Position numbers and translations under genes: made by a program
Origin: Ornithodoros turicata
Taxonomy: Eukaryota > Arthropoda > Arachnida > Ixodida > Argasidae
Reading direction: 5' to 3'
Length of the DNA: 64,000 nt
NCBI RefSeq assembly: GCF_037126465.1
Contig: NC_088201.1
Coordinates: 66,424,879-66,488,878, forward strand
In this document: one piece after another, positions 24,801 to 36,800 of the stretch
Position numbering within the stretch: position 1 is the first letter of the stretch
Layout of the letters: each line of letters starts with the position of its first letter
Notes under the pieces: model-generated
The model's database searches: none
What the model saw: the letters and a program-made list of their open reading frames with translations, nothing else
Told to the model about the DNA's origin: nothing

Positions 24801-27800
24801 GAAACTATCATGTAGGATTCCACGTTTAAGTCAGGACACTGGGGCTGTTGAGTGTACACAACTATAGGGTGCACTGTTGCCTGCGACTCATCCCAGTAGA
24901 ACGACTGAGGAGAGCACTGAACTACAAAGTTGTAGTTCTCGGCGGAGTCCATCAGAATTATCGCTTCCGTGGTGGGCAGGTTCTTCTTTAGGTCGCATAA
25001 GTATCGGGCTTGCCCTTTCGCAACAAAGTGATGCTCCTTCAAGTCCCGAACTTGTTGGCAAATCTTCCCTACAATGTCCTCAGTAAGGACAAGGAACGTT
25101 TCCAAGGTAGGTCTCGTGCCGGTCACCCACTGTTTCACTGTGATTTGATCTGACGTGCTGTCTCGTGTTAGGTTCAAAGTTTTCAGATGTTCCTCCAGAG
25201 GGAGCGTCCCAGGACATTTTGCGCACGTGTCAAGCATACACTTCTCGTTTTTGGTGTCACAGACCGTTCTCGGCAGTAGTGCGGTGTAGTCTTCTTTTAT
25301 TCCACTTGCAAGCAACAGGAATTTCAGGTTTTGGTGGCAGTGGCACACGCACACAGTATGGGTAGGGCCTGACTTTTTCGGGTTTTATTTTTGGCCAAAT
25401 TCGGGGGGTAAATGTCGGGTGATATTTTTCATTTGAAAATTCGGGTGTATTCGGGTTAAATCCCGTTACGGCATATTCTGTCGTCAGGAATTCGGGTGTA
25501 TTCGGGTGATTTTTTTTGTTTAATAAAAATTTGTCTTAACATGGAACTAATGTTTAGCAATGTTATCAAACTTTATTTTAATGCACGCTTATGAGTGTGC
25601 CACGCGACCCGGATGTTTTCGGGTAGATTCGGGTTAAACCCGAATTTTACAGATTTCGTTCGGGGGGTACATATCGGGCGGATACGGGTTTAACCCTAAA
25701 AAGTCAGGCCCTAAGTATGGGTACCAGGGGCTCCTGCGACAACACACCATGGGGGCCTAAGTGAGGCAAAGCTGGAAAATCCAGCCTTCAGTGCAGGGTT
25801 CTCCTGCTTCCACATGGCAAAGCACTCTCGTAACCACATTAACATCATTCGTTTCTGTTTCCCTTTGATGACGTCTTTCATTCCTGGCATAGCCAGCGTT
25901 ATCTTATCATCTTCGTAAAATGATGTGATAGACTGCTTAACTGTTTCGGACAATCCCCTTGTCCTCGTTTCTTCACGTAGAGCAGCCAATGGACCGTCGC
26001 TCTTTCTCAGCGCCTGGGCCTGTCTTGCTCGCCTTTGGCTCACTCCAAAGCAGTTACTCAACTTCTTCCTTGTCCAAAATGTTGGTGCAAGAGTCAATAT
26101 CTCCAACTTCTCCTTTGGCGTTGATAAGGGTAATTTTTGTTGCAGTTCCCGTAGTAGTAGTTTGCACTCTCGAGAAAGTAAGTCGCCTTCTGTGAGTGCC
26201 GTTCTCGATGGAAGTTTAAGCGTCCTCTTCATATGTGCGCAGAGTTTCTTTTTTAGTCTCTGCAGCTTTGCTCTTGCATAGGCCAAGCGGCTGCGGACTT
26301 TGACTGTCTCGCGCACAGGAGATTCTCCCAAGGACTTCAGTGCATTGTTGACATCATCAGTAGAAATATGTTCATCATCGCCACTGCTGCTAAGGAGTTG
26401 CTCACTTTGGAGATCTACTTTTTCATCAAGGCGTCTGCGGCAGTGAACACAAAGTCTCTTTCCTGGAATTAGACTTAAGTGCGGAACTTTCTTGGCAAAC
26501 TCTCCGGTAATTATGGTTGTTCCTTTCCGCTTCTTTTCGTGCAAATTAAGCGGATTTACACAGAACCTAGGCGCCATGTGCGATGCATACTTTCGTGTAA
26601 AGAGAACCCGGTGATGTTCGCAGATATTGTCTATGGTCTCCCATGCTCTTCGCGAGCGCTGAACTATCAGCTTCTGCTCACTCAAGCTGAGATCGTCGAA
26701 GTCCGTCAGTTTCTTGAATCGCGCGTGAGTCCCTGAATGACAATTCTCCGGCCCAAGTGAGCATGGTTGAATCATGCGCCCGTCAGACCTAGAAAATACA
26801 TTCGCTCGTGTATATTTTTGTTTTCCTATCTCTCTCTTATATGGTGAATTCTAGTATTTAAGAACGTACCCGAGGGAGCAGCCGCTAGTAGACGGTTGGC
26901 ATTCGAACCCAGACATGCTCGTGGACAGCTCAACTTGCTGACCTTTGCGTTGAATCACACTAGGCCAACTAAAGTCGTTATCAGCATTTATCAGGTAGAC
27001 GGGAGAGGTCCCTTTTTGTGTGTTAATCTGACGTTCCTGACGTTTCGCTTTACCACCCACTCTGCTTACTGGGTCAAGGCGTAATGTGCCTGGAAGGGTG
27101 ACTTCGCCGCGCCCAATGCCAAGCAAACCATGGTCGAGAAAAAAATTCCTTTCTCGCACTTTTCAAAGAGTAATTTTCCTGATTTTTGATATGTTGTAGC
27201 TGAAGCATTGTGCTATCGAATGACATAGGTCGGCGATTTTTAAGTGGCCTGCCACATTCCGAAACCTTCGTCTGTAAAATGCAAAATTTGGATGTGTGTC
27301 ACTTTCCAACGGTCCTCACAGAGCAAGTATATATCCCAGAAATGCAAAAATTGTTGTCAACGTTCCCCATCTGCTAGTAAACAGGGAACCGTACCTACTT
27401 TTCCAACAAGGTAAACAGGGAATGCGGAATAAAATCACACAAGTTGCACAAAGGGCGACATTTGGGCCCGACTTTAGAGGGCGAGCGAGAGAGTTATTTT
27501 GCATGCCCTGCTTAACTTATGCTGCATAATCCTCGGATGACATAAAAGCACATTGGTTCGTATATAGAAGCAAGCACGCGCGAAAAAAGGAAGAAAACCT
27601 GTGGTATGGTTTTCTCGCCTGGCGCAAACTTTGAAGTGCTCTAAAAACACATGGAATCAATATTTCGAGTTGGAACGTCCGCTGCGATTCACCTGACAGT
27701 GTTCCCCACAGACCTTATTTTTTTTTAAATATTGGTGATGGTCGATTGACAACCTTGGATCATTTCGCGTGGAATGGCCCAGCTAGTAGTTCTTCAAAGG

Positions 27801-30800
27801 CATGAGGGACGTGGACCCACTACACCTCAAGTCTCTGTCACATGAACTCACTGAATTCAAGAACATTCCAGCCATAGAAACACAACATTCAAACCCCCTG
27901 GAGGAATGGCTACTTTATCAGCAGGCAGCCAAAGACCTGAAGTCTGCCGACCGTGACTTGACTCCATCAGTTTCTAAGCGGATCACAGCCAACCTCCTCA
28001 AACTGTCGGCATAATTGGGTTTTCAAATGGAATGAGAGTGCTCGCTCCTAATTTAGCGTCTATTGTGATCAAATATTTGTCAATTCCTATAAAGTGTGTA
28101 GATGCTGAAACATCTTTCAGCAAACACAAAAAGATTGTAGGCGACAGACAGCATCCTCTGTCAGAGGACAACACAAAATATCATGTAATGCAGAGCCACA
28201 ACAGTGCTTTGAATCTGTCATTTCATAAAATATTTTTTGTTCACACATTATCCAAGAAAATAAAGTGTTTCCAGTTTCGAGCAGCCGTTGACTCGTTGCC
28301 ACAGAAAATCGTGCCACAGATGTTCATAATCATCACGTCGTCAACATGAGTTTAGGTAATACGTTCGTGCTGATAGGATATATTGGAAAAGAAAAGATAC
28401 AAAATCTTGATAAGTATGCACACTTAATTCACTGAGTTGCACTGCCGTGACTTCCCCCAAACCATATGACAATTCTTATCATAGACTTACCTTCTTGTTG
28501 AAAAACGCCTCCTTTGACTATCTTAAATGAGAGAAATGTGGCCCCCTCTTCCAATAGGGAATGTGAATGGGCAGGCATCGAACCGGGGGAGATCCCGCCA
28601 ATGTCTGCATGATGTCCACGATTGGCAACGAAAAAGACTGGCTTTTCACAACCCTCATAGAACACCTGTCAGTCAAACGGTAAGCATCAAACCAAGTGAA
28701 CTGAACCTTCACTTACCACAAAGCGATTACCAGCCTTCGAGAAAGTGCCCCAGGTACAGCTACAACATTTTGTAATAAAAGTACTCAAAAGACACTAATA
28801 TTTATGCAGTGCCGAAACACAGTACAAGCCTTTTCTAAATCTGCTAGCAGGAGATGGAATTTTGCATCAATATCTCAGGGTATCAATATCTCATAAAGTT
28901 GAAAGTTACTAGTACCATAATGCAGCAAGTATATTAGGTCTTCTTAACTGGGGGCCATCAGACATTGTTTTTTGCGCAAACTGGGGCAACCTCGAATAAT
29001 GAAGCTTCCAGTACAATATGCAGACTTACACATTCCTTATGTGACACATTCGCCGACCGATTTTGCGGACTTCTAAGAGCCACGAAATCAGTCCGAATTT
29101 TTAGTGAATATTTCAAACTTTATTTCAAAAGCCTTCGCTCAGAACAAAGTGACTTCAAAAAAGTATGTACTATATACGTGTACAACAACGTATCGCGCGT
29201 AAATTTCAGCGAGCGTAGAACTATCTCTGTATGCATTCATATCAGTGTAGTTACCACAGCAACGATTGCCGCTATCTACAGGGGAGCATCTACAACGTCC
29301 TCATCACTGCCGTAGTTTTTACTTTTTTTTTTATGTTGTCTGTGCCGGAGATGGCCTTGATGCTGATGCTGCTGAAGCGTCAAATGGCAACATCACGTTA
29401 GTCTTGATCATTGATACATTTGTGTCTTCGCCTCAAATAAACATGTCCGTCGCAGTAAAAATCATCGACAGCCTCTAGTTAAGGACGAGATTTCAGTATT
29501 TCTGATACTTGAGAGAACTGAAAGAATCGCGGCTACCTGGTGGAGAGCCGTAGCAATGCTCAAAGATATTCGTAGTCGAAGACACACGTATTGAAAGATT
29601 AGCTCTTGCAACGTGTCTGAAGCGGAGCGTTCCGTTTCGGTTGCGCGTAAATACGTGCCACTTTCACGCGCGCGTTTCTGCGCATGCGTCATGGCCTTGG
29701 GAATGGAATGGCCTTCGAACGCAGTATGAAATATCGGGGGCGGGAGCACACTGTTCTGCTGTACCAAACAGGTTTGAAGCGAGATGAGTACGAATAATCA
29801 AGCAGGTCTGCCGAGGAAGGGTCAAAATTATTGGATGCGGAAATACACTGGCTCTATGAGGCGTTTCACAGTGCCAACAGTTTTGTCCGAAAAACTGGAA
29901 AGTTATAATTTTTGGTACACGAATTACCGGTCGGCGATTGCACTTACATATTCTGACACGATATCTTCAGCCTAAGTAACAATAAGGGGTTCTTTAACAT
30001 TGTCCTCGATGACGACATACTTTCCCAGTTGAAAATTCTGATTGAGTCCAATTAGATTTCCAGTGGGGCTGAATAGGAATCAATAGGTTCCCAATTCACT
30101 TACTGAGATTATTTCAGGTGCATTTTAACTTTCAGTGACTTCTAATTGAGCGTTCCAAATTGAACTGAACCGCGCCACCTCAAATTGGAAGTTCAATTGG
30201 AAATAGCCCGAAGAAGTCCAATTGGGAATGACCAAAATGAGCAGTCCAAAAGCTGATTGGTGTAACTGATTGGAACAAATTGGTAATTCACCAATTGAAC
30301 CCGAATAGAGTTTCAATGGACCTTTTTCACATACACGTCGTATACTAGCGGCTCTCCAGCAAACCCGTCAAAACAAACCCACGTAGCTAGCACAAAGGAC
30401 CAAAATCCGGGGTGGGATCGACTAGTGACTCTTTTCGTGACTTTTAGTTAGTGACTCTATGAGCTCGCGCTGTTCGTGCAGTCTCCCCACTAGTCCCCAC
30501 TTCTGTCGTCCCCATACTGCGCCATCTAGTGAAGACTGAGATAACCCTCTCCGGCCTCTCAAGGTCATGAGCATGCACATACGCCATCGTGAAAAACGTC
30601 CATTGGGTCTCACAGCACTGAAATAGTTCATAGTGACTACGAGACATGCATCATACTGGGGAGCTCAAATGTAGCCATATATGTCATGAATGTCATCTTA
30701 CTTATTAATCACCCAGAAATAAGATAATTGTTGTGATAACCGCGAGAAGCTTATTCCGGCTAGGGACACTTTTAGTGAACTTGATATCGTGCAATATGCA

Positions 30801-33800
30801 ATTCACTTGGACATCGTTTTGAGAACATCTGATAGCATTACAGTACGTTAAGTTACAATGTATTAAATTGAGAGTAATTTCTTACAGGAGTGATAACGGT
30901 GAGATCAGGAAGATGACTCCCACCAGCACAGGGATGATTGGAAAGAATCACGTCGCCAGACCTCAGGTCATCCCCGAGGTGCCTCATCTGTTTGGGCCCA
31001 CGAAAGTACAAAATTAGCAGGTGTCACCATGCAGCATAGGTGGGCATTTTCCTAAGAATTCATTCAATATCACATCATAGCCTGATTTCTGCGCAGCATA
31101 TCACATCACATCACCATCACAACACCTCCATTCAACTTCAAACCCAATCACACTGACTTCAACTTCAGATCCCATCACGTTTTTGAACTTGAATTCCAAT
31201 GATGGGTTCTGAGGTCGGTAACGGATTTTGAAGTTGGAGTCGATGATGGGTTTTAAAGTTGAACTCGATGATGGGGGTTGAATTTGAATTCCAGCGAGGG
31301 CTCATGTTGTGTCCGAAGCATAGGTGGGCGAACTCACTCATGAGGGGCCTCATGAGTGCACCTCACTCTTGCAGCACTTTGGTATCGGTGGCCCATACGT
31401 TATTAGAGTGCAATTTAAAGGGGTGCTAAGCTGTGCTTCAGGGTTTTATATTCCATTTGTGACGATCACAGCGAAGCGTAATTAAATCCATTAGTTGTTA
31501 CTTTTACGAGACTGTTACAAAGAGGGGAGTAGTAAACTTTAAAGGTTACACATACACCCTTTCCGTGACTTTGCTATTACGGGTGCTGTGAACCATGCAA
31601 AATTTGCTACCAACCATTCACCACTTTGGTACTGGTGGCCCACATGTTGGTATTGTGCATCTTAAAGGGGTGGTGTGCTGTGTTTTAGGGTTTTATATTA
31701 CATTCACTACGATTGCAGCGAAGCGTGATTAAATATGTTAGTTGTCACTTTTGAAAGACTTAGAGCGAGGGGAGTAGCACACTTTAAAGGGCGCCCACAC
31801 TCCCTTTCCGTGGTTTTGTTATTGCTATTGCGGGTGCTGTGACCCCATGTAAAATTTGTTGCCTACCATTTACCACTTTGGTACTGGTGGCCCACATGTT
31901 GGTATCGTGCATTTTAAAGGGGTGCTGTGCTGTGCTTTAGCTTTTATATTTCATTCACTAATATAAGCTACTAAAGGACCAATCCCTTGTACCGTTGGTT
32001 CCAAAGCCCATGACAACCAACAATGTTCTAAAATTCACTGGGATTGTAGCATGTGGGGCCACAAAATTCTCAAAAAGCAACACCAGACCCCTTTAATGTG
32101 GGCCAATGCCTTTGTATTGCTTGTGTCAAAGTCATACTGACAACAAAACACGTTCTAAACTTCACAGGGGTTGCAGCAGCAGTGACCCGAAAGATTCTCA
32201 AAAAGCAGTACCAGACCCCTTTAATACGGATGCCCTTGTATCACTGGTGCCAAAGTCATAATGGTAACACGGACGAAGGCCCTCGTATATTGCTGGCTCC
32301 AAAGTCATAATGATAACTTCACAGGGACTGCAGTTATGGTGACTGAAAATTCACAAAAAGTAGCACCGGATCCCTTTTATGTGGACCAATGCCCTCGTAT
32401 ATCGCTGGTACCAAAGACATTATGATAACAAAAATGTTTTAAACTTCACAGGGATTGCAGCGGCGGTGATCGCAAAATTCTGAAAAAAAAAAACAACACC
32501 GGACCCCTTTATTAGGGACCAATGCCTTCATATCACTGGTGCCAAAATCATACTGACAACAAAACATGTTTTAAACAGAGTGGTTGTAGCAGCGTTGACT
32601 GGAAAATACGGAAAAAGCTGCACCAGACCCCTTTAATATGGACCAATGCCCGCTATTGCTGGAATTCATTGTTTAGTGATGGTATGAAGTTATGAAATAT
32701 TTTACAGAATCTTTGTGGAAGACACTTATAACTTGAGTAAAAATGTACCAATATGTCTTTCAAATTAATATTACTGTTGTTATGATAATACCAGCAGCCA
32801 TTACAGTAAAACCCAGAGTGCTGCCTGTCATCACTGACCTGTCAACTAGAAATCTGTCATCAATATGCACACCTCTTTAATGTAAGAAATATTACAAAAA
32901 CTCTGTCATCACGTGAGACATTGGCCGTACCTGAAATTGTACAGCTTCCTGCATTGCTCCCAGGTGCACAGGAATATGTGGGGCATTTGACACAAGACCA
33001 CCATCAGGGCCAAAGAGTGCGCAAGAAAAATCAAGACGCTCCTGCAACACATTGCAGAGGTTCAATCACATGATAGTTATAGTTTTTGAAGTGATATGTG
33101 AATAAGATATTCATTATGCAACACAAGTAACAATTCTGTGTGTAGGTAGTTGTAGGAAATGTGTCAAAAATACTGTTAATAAAGCAATTTCTTACAAAAA
33201 TCTGGTGTAAATAGTATTAAGCTATAAGGAAACCCTACCACATACTGCAGGTAAATCAAAGTTTCAGTGAAGTTGAATTTTCCTTGCGAAGTCTGAGAAG
33301 TTAAGGTACTGTTTTCGTGCAAGAATAAAACACTCTCTCCAACGTTATGATAATAACTAAAAACAAAATGTGAAGAGAGTTGCTTGAAGTAGTTCAATAG
33401 TGTAGGACCTCTTTATAGTGAAGTTGGTTGGACTGCTAAGAAGCTTCACTATATCAGTACTAGTTGATGGTTGAGGTTACAACACATTGGGACCAGAGGT
33501 TTAGGTACTTCACTAATATCCATATCTTCACTATATGCAAGTTGTACTGCTGTGCCATGCTCAGTTCCAGACTGTTCCAGGATGTTTGCACTCCAGAGGG
33601 GTGCAAACACTACAATTCCTTAAAGGGGCAATAAACAGGTATATGAGGCATGCTTTTTTAAAATGCATTGCGATATGTTGGCACCATTGAATGTTTTCAG
33701 AAAACGGTTGTCGCAAAAACATAAATAATGGCTCTAAACCGAGTGAATACTCACTGCACTCTTTCGCCCTCATGCCCTGCCCTGCCCTGCAATGTCCTGG

Positions 33801-36800
33801 CGACAATAGCAACACGCCATTTTGACGTCGTGCATCATCAGACATTTAGAATGCGGGACACTTATACATTAATTTTGTTGCAATATCAAAAGGTGAGGTC
33901 AATTCTAAACATATTCCCACTTGTCAAATCCAAGAATCCTGTTCAAACCGAACCCGAAAACCCTCAGTATTCTATTTCACGTGCGCAGTATGTTTTCAGT
34001 GCTGTATTACTCCACGAGGTCACCGCGATTTTCCCGTGGTTCCCACAACTGGTTCCCTCACGAGCTGCAGATTGTCTCAGTGGTGTCCGTCACTGGCTAG
34101 GAGAGTGAAATCTCCCCCATCTCCAGCGCCTAGAATTCAGTGTTGCTATACGTTGGAACATGGTGACGTGACCCGGTTCCAAGGATAAGGAGAGACTCAC
34201 GCGGATTATGCTCTTTGAATGGCATTGTTTCGTGTTAGAGACGCTCGTTAGAAGCAAAAGAATTTCATATTTGGATATCATAACCTACGTTCTTTCATTG
34301 AGTATAATAATTGGAGAATGTTCGTCGACCTGTTTTGTGCCCCTTTAACTTTTAACCATCACTGTAGTCTGTTGCCCCTAGGATAAATATTGTTGAGATC
34401 ATAACTTCATAGCTACATGCACAACAGCAATGTTCTAGGCCCCTAGACAAAACTTTGCCATGGGGTGAGGTGTGACCATTTGTCAAAGAAGGTGCGAAAC
34501 ATGCAAAGTGGATCGTTTAAGGCAAAAAAGTGACGAAAGGAAGGGGGGGATACACCCCCACTCCGAATGATCCTTCCACGTAGCACCCATGAGCCCTTAT
34601 AAGTTGTAGTGCATGACAACCACATGATGCAGGCATACCTAAGCAGATGATGACGTACAAACCTTGATATTTGTTGAAATCGCTGTCCTCTGCAGAACCC
34701 TGTACGAAAGAATGAGAATATCTCAGCTTATGGTGTCACATTAACTTTGTGTCCGACGTATGCGCCACTTACTTGCCCATCTGTTCAGCAATGCTCATGA
34801 AGCGATGGGAAAATACAGATAAACAGATAGCATCCAGCTCAGTGCTTATTCTCTCTTCCTGAACTTTATCCACCTGAAGTCAGAAAGTAGTGTCAGTACA
34901 GTAATTTCCTGTGCTTCTTTTAAAACAGCTTCCTACAAACAAATTGCAAGCTTTTTACTAGAACAAATAAGACATTCATAGAGCATGAATACATATGAAC
35001 TAGAACACTAGGCTACATACTAGACTAGAACACTAGAACTAGAAAACTAAACACATAAACTAGAAAAAATAAGAAAAGAAAACAAACATACCGTTATAGC
35101 AACATCACCACTCTCCAGAATATCTGCAGTGCAAGATGGTTCCACTACAATGGTACTACAAAACAGTTGCAAATAAAGACATCAGAAAAAGAACAACAAC
35201 GACAACAAAGAGATCATTATAGCCTTAAAGGGACAACGTCATACCACATGACCCACTCAGAACGCATACCATTTGATGCTTTGTTGTTGACAATGCAATG
35301 GTGTGAATTCTCAAGCTGAATTATACCAAAGTTATTAGGTAAACAATCAAGTGAAGCTCCTTAGACTATTGCAAGCTGTGCTGGTAATATCATCTACTAC
35401 ATCACTCAGAATATTTGTTTCTCACTGGGTAAAAGAAAACAAAGTGAAATTCTTGCACTCCTATACTAGCTGTCGAGGGCAGATGACTTTTAAAATTTGG
35501 AATTTACAGGGCAGTGTGTGTTTAGGAAGCAGTGGACTTGCTAAGCTATAACAACTGTCCCACCAATAGTTTGGTACAATACTCCTATTTCGAGGTCAAA
35601 GAGGAAGAATGACTCAACCTAAAATTATCTGGAAAGGAAACAATCCAAATTTGAAGACTACTTTAGGGTAGGACTGGATCCTAAAGCATACAGGCTCTCC
35701 CATTTGGTTTATTCTAGGTGACATCTGCATGGTAACGTTTTCCATGATTTTGGGCAAGAGGGCTGCTCTGCATATTCATCATCTGATATCTGCTATTGGT
35801 GTATGTTTGTGCAAATTTCTTGAGAATTACTCCATTGTTCTGACTGAAGCTCTTATTACTGTACACCTAGAGATCTCATGATACTGATATCTAGAGATAG
35901 AGATCGCAGATTCTGTGCACTCATGAAGCTTCAGGTGAGTTTTGGAGTTGGTCAGGCCTGTACCAGATCCTGTTTCATGTTAAAACTTATCAAAGGCAAG
36001 ATTGGGAGGCAACTAAACCTCCGTGCGTGGTCCAGGATTTCAATGGCACTCACCATGTTTTGTCTATGATGATAGCGGGACCTGGGATCACATGACCAGC
36101 CAGCAGGTCTTGCAGAAGGAAAACGGCGGTCTTGTGGAAACGGTCTTCAAAGTAGCATTCGGTGACCTAAAGAAATTAATGTGTATCACAGTTTTGTCTC
36201 AACTTCGTATCATTTTATTTTGTTAACTCGACATGTTTCATGGTTGAGGACTTCATTGATGTAGCATTACTTCCAAATGGGACTGAAAGTATTACGGGAA
36301 TGCGGAATGCTGATAGGATACATATTTGTCATTACCTACATTCCAAATTTGCACTTGCACGTGCTTGCAGCTTTTGCTTGTTTCTTTGACCTTTGAGCAC
36401 GTGTTAGAGAGGAAGTAAACGCTATTTTTTTTTAACTTTTCTTTCGTTATATCAAGATGCTGGATGCTACTCTTTGGTTCTAGCATAAGTTAAAATGCAT
36501 TGTTCCCTATGGCAGCTTAACGGGACATGCTAAGGCCCTCGGTTTTCCGCGATTCAACAATTACACGGAATTTCGCGGAATTCGGAATTAATCACGAAAT
36601 CCTTTGTTTGGCACAGAATTTCACAGAATCCCTTATTTTTAGGGATGCGCTGATATTAGAGTTCTCGAATTCGAATCGAATATCAATCACTCGAAGTATT
36701 CGACTGTTCGCCGAATACGAACGACAAGTGGGCTTCACCTGACACTTCCTTGCATGAGGTGAAGCGTGCTCTACAAAATTGAAGCCTGCTTTACAAAATT

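Larger units (their letters stand above)
23825..27782 (-). mobile_element. DNA transposon with terminal inverted repeats of about 700 bp
   Basis: Left arm 23825-24550 and right arm 27055-27782 are inverted copies. They begin CTGGGTCATTCCACGCGAAA and CTGGGCCATTCCACGCGAAA and stay alignable to the TAAGCAGAG near 24545. The interior carries a minus-strand transposase in two pieces (26775-25714 and 25354-24620). No target duplication could be read. The family is unknown to me; IS3EU or Kolobok-type elements are candidates, by inference only. Confidence 0.88.
23391..28350 (+). mobile_element. Candidate hAT element (copy B) split by a larger transposon
   Basis: The left end near 23394 (TAAGGCCACCGGTTTTCCGC) matches the 5-prime terminus of copies C and D, with the same CGCGAAAT and GGAATCC motifs. 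From 27800 to 28320 two plus-strand remnants appear, with the hAT C-terminal motif [19 protein letters not shown]. Between them lies the long-TIR transposon 23825-27782. I infer one older hAT interrupted by it; the 3-prime terminus is missing. Confidence 0.55.
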
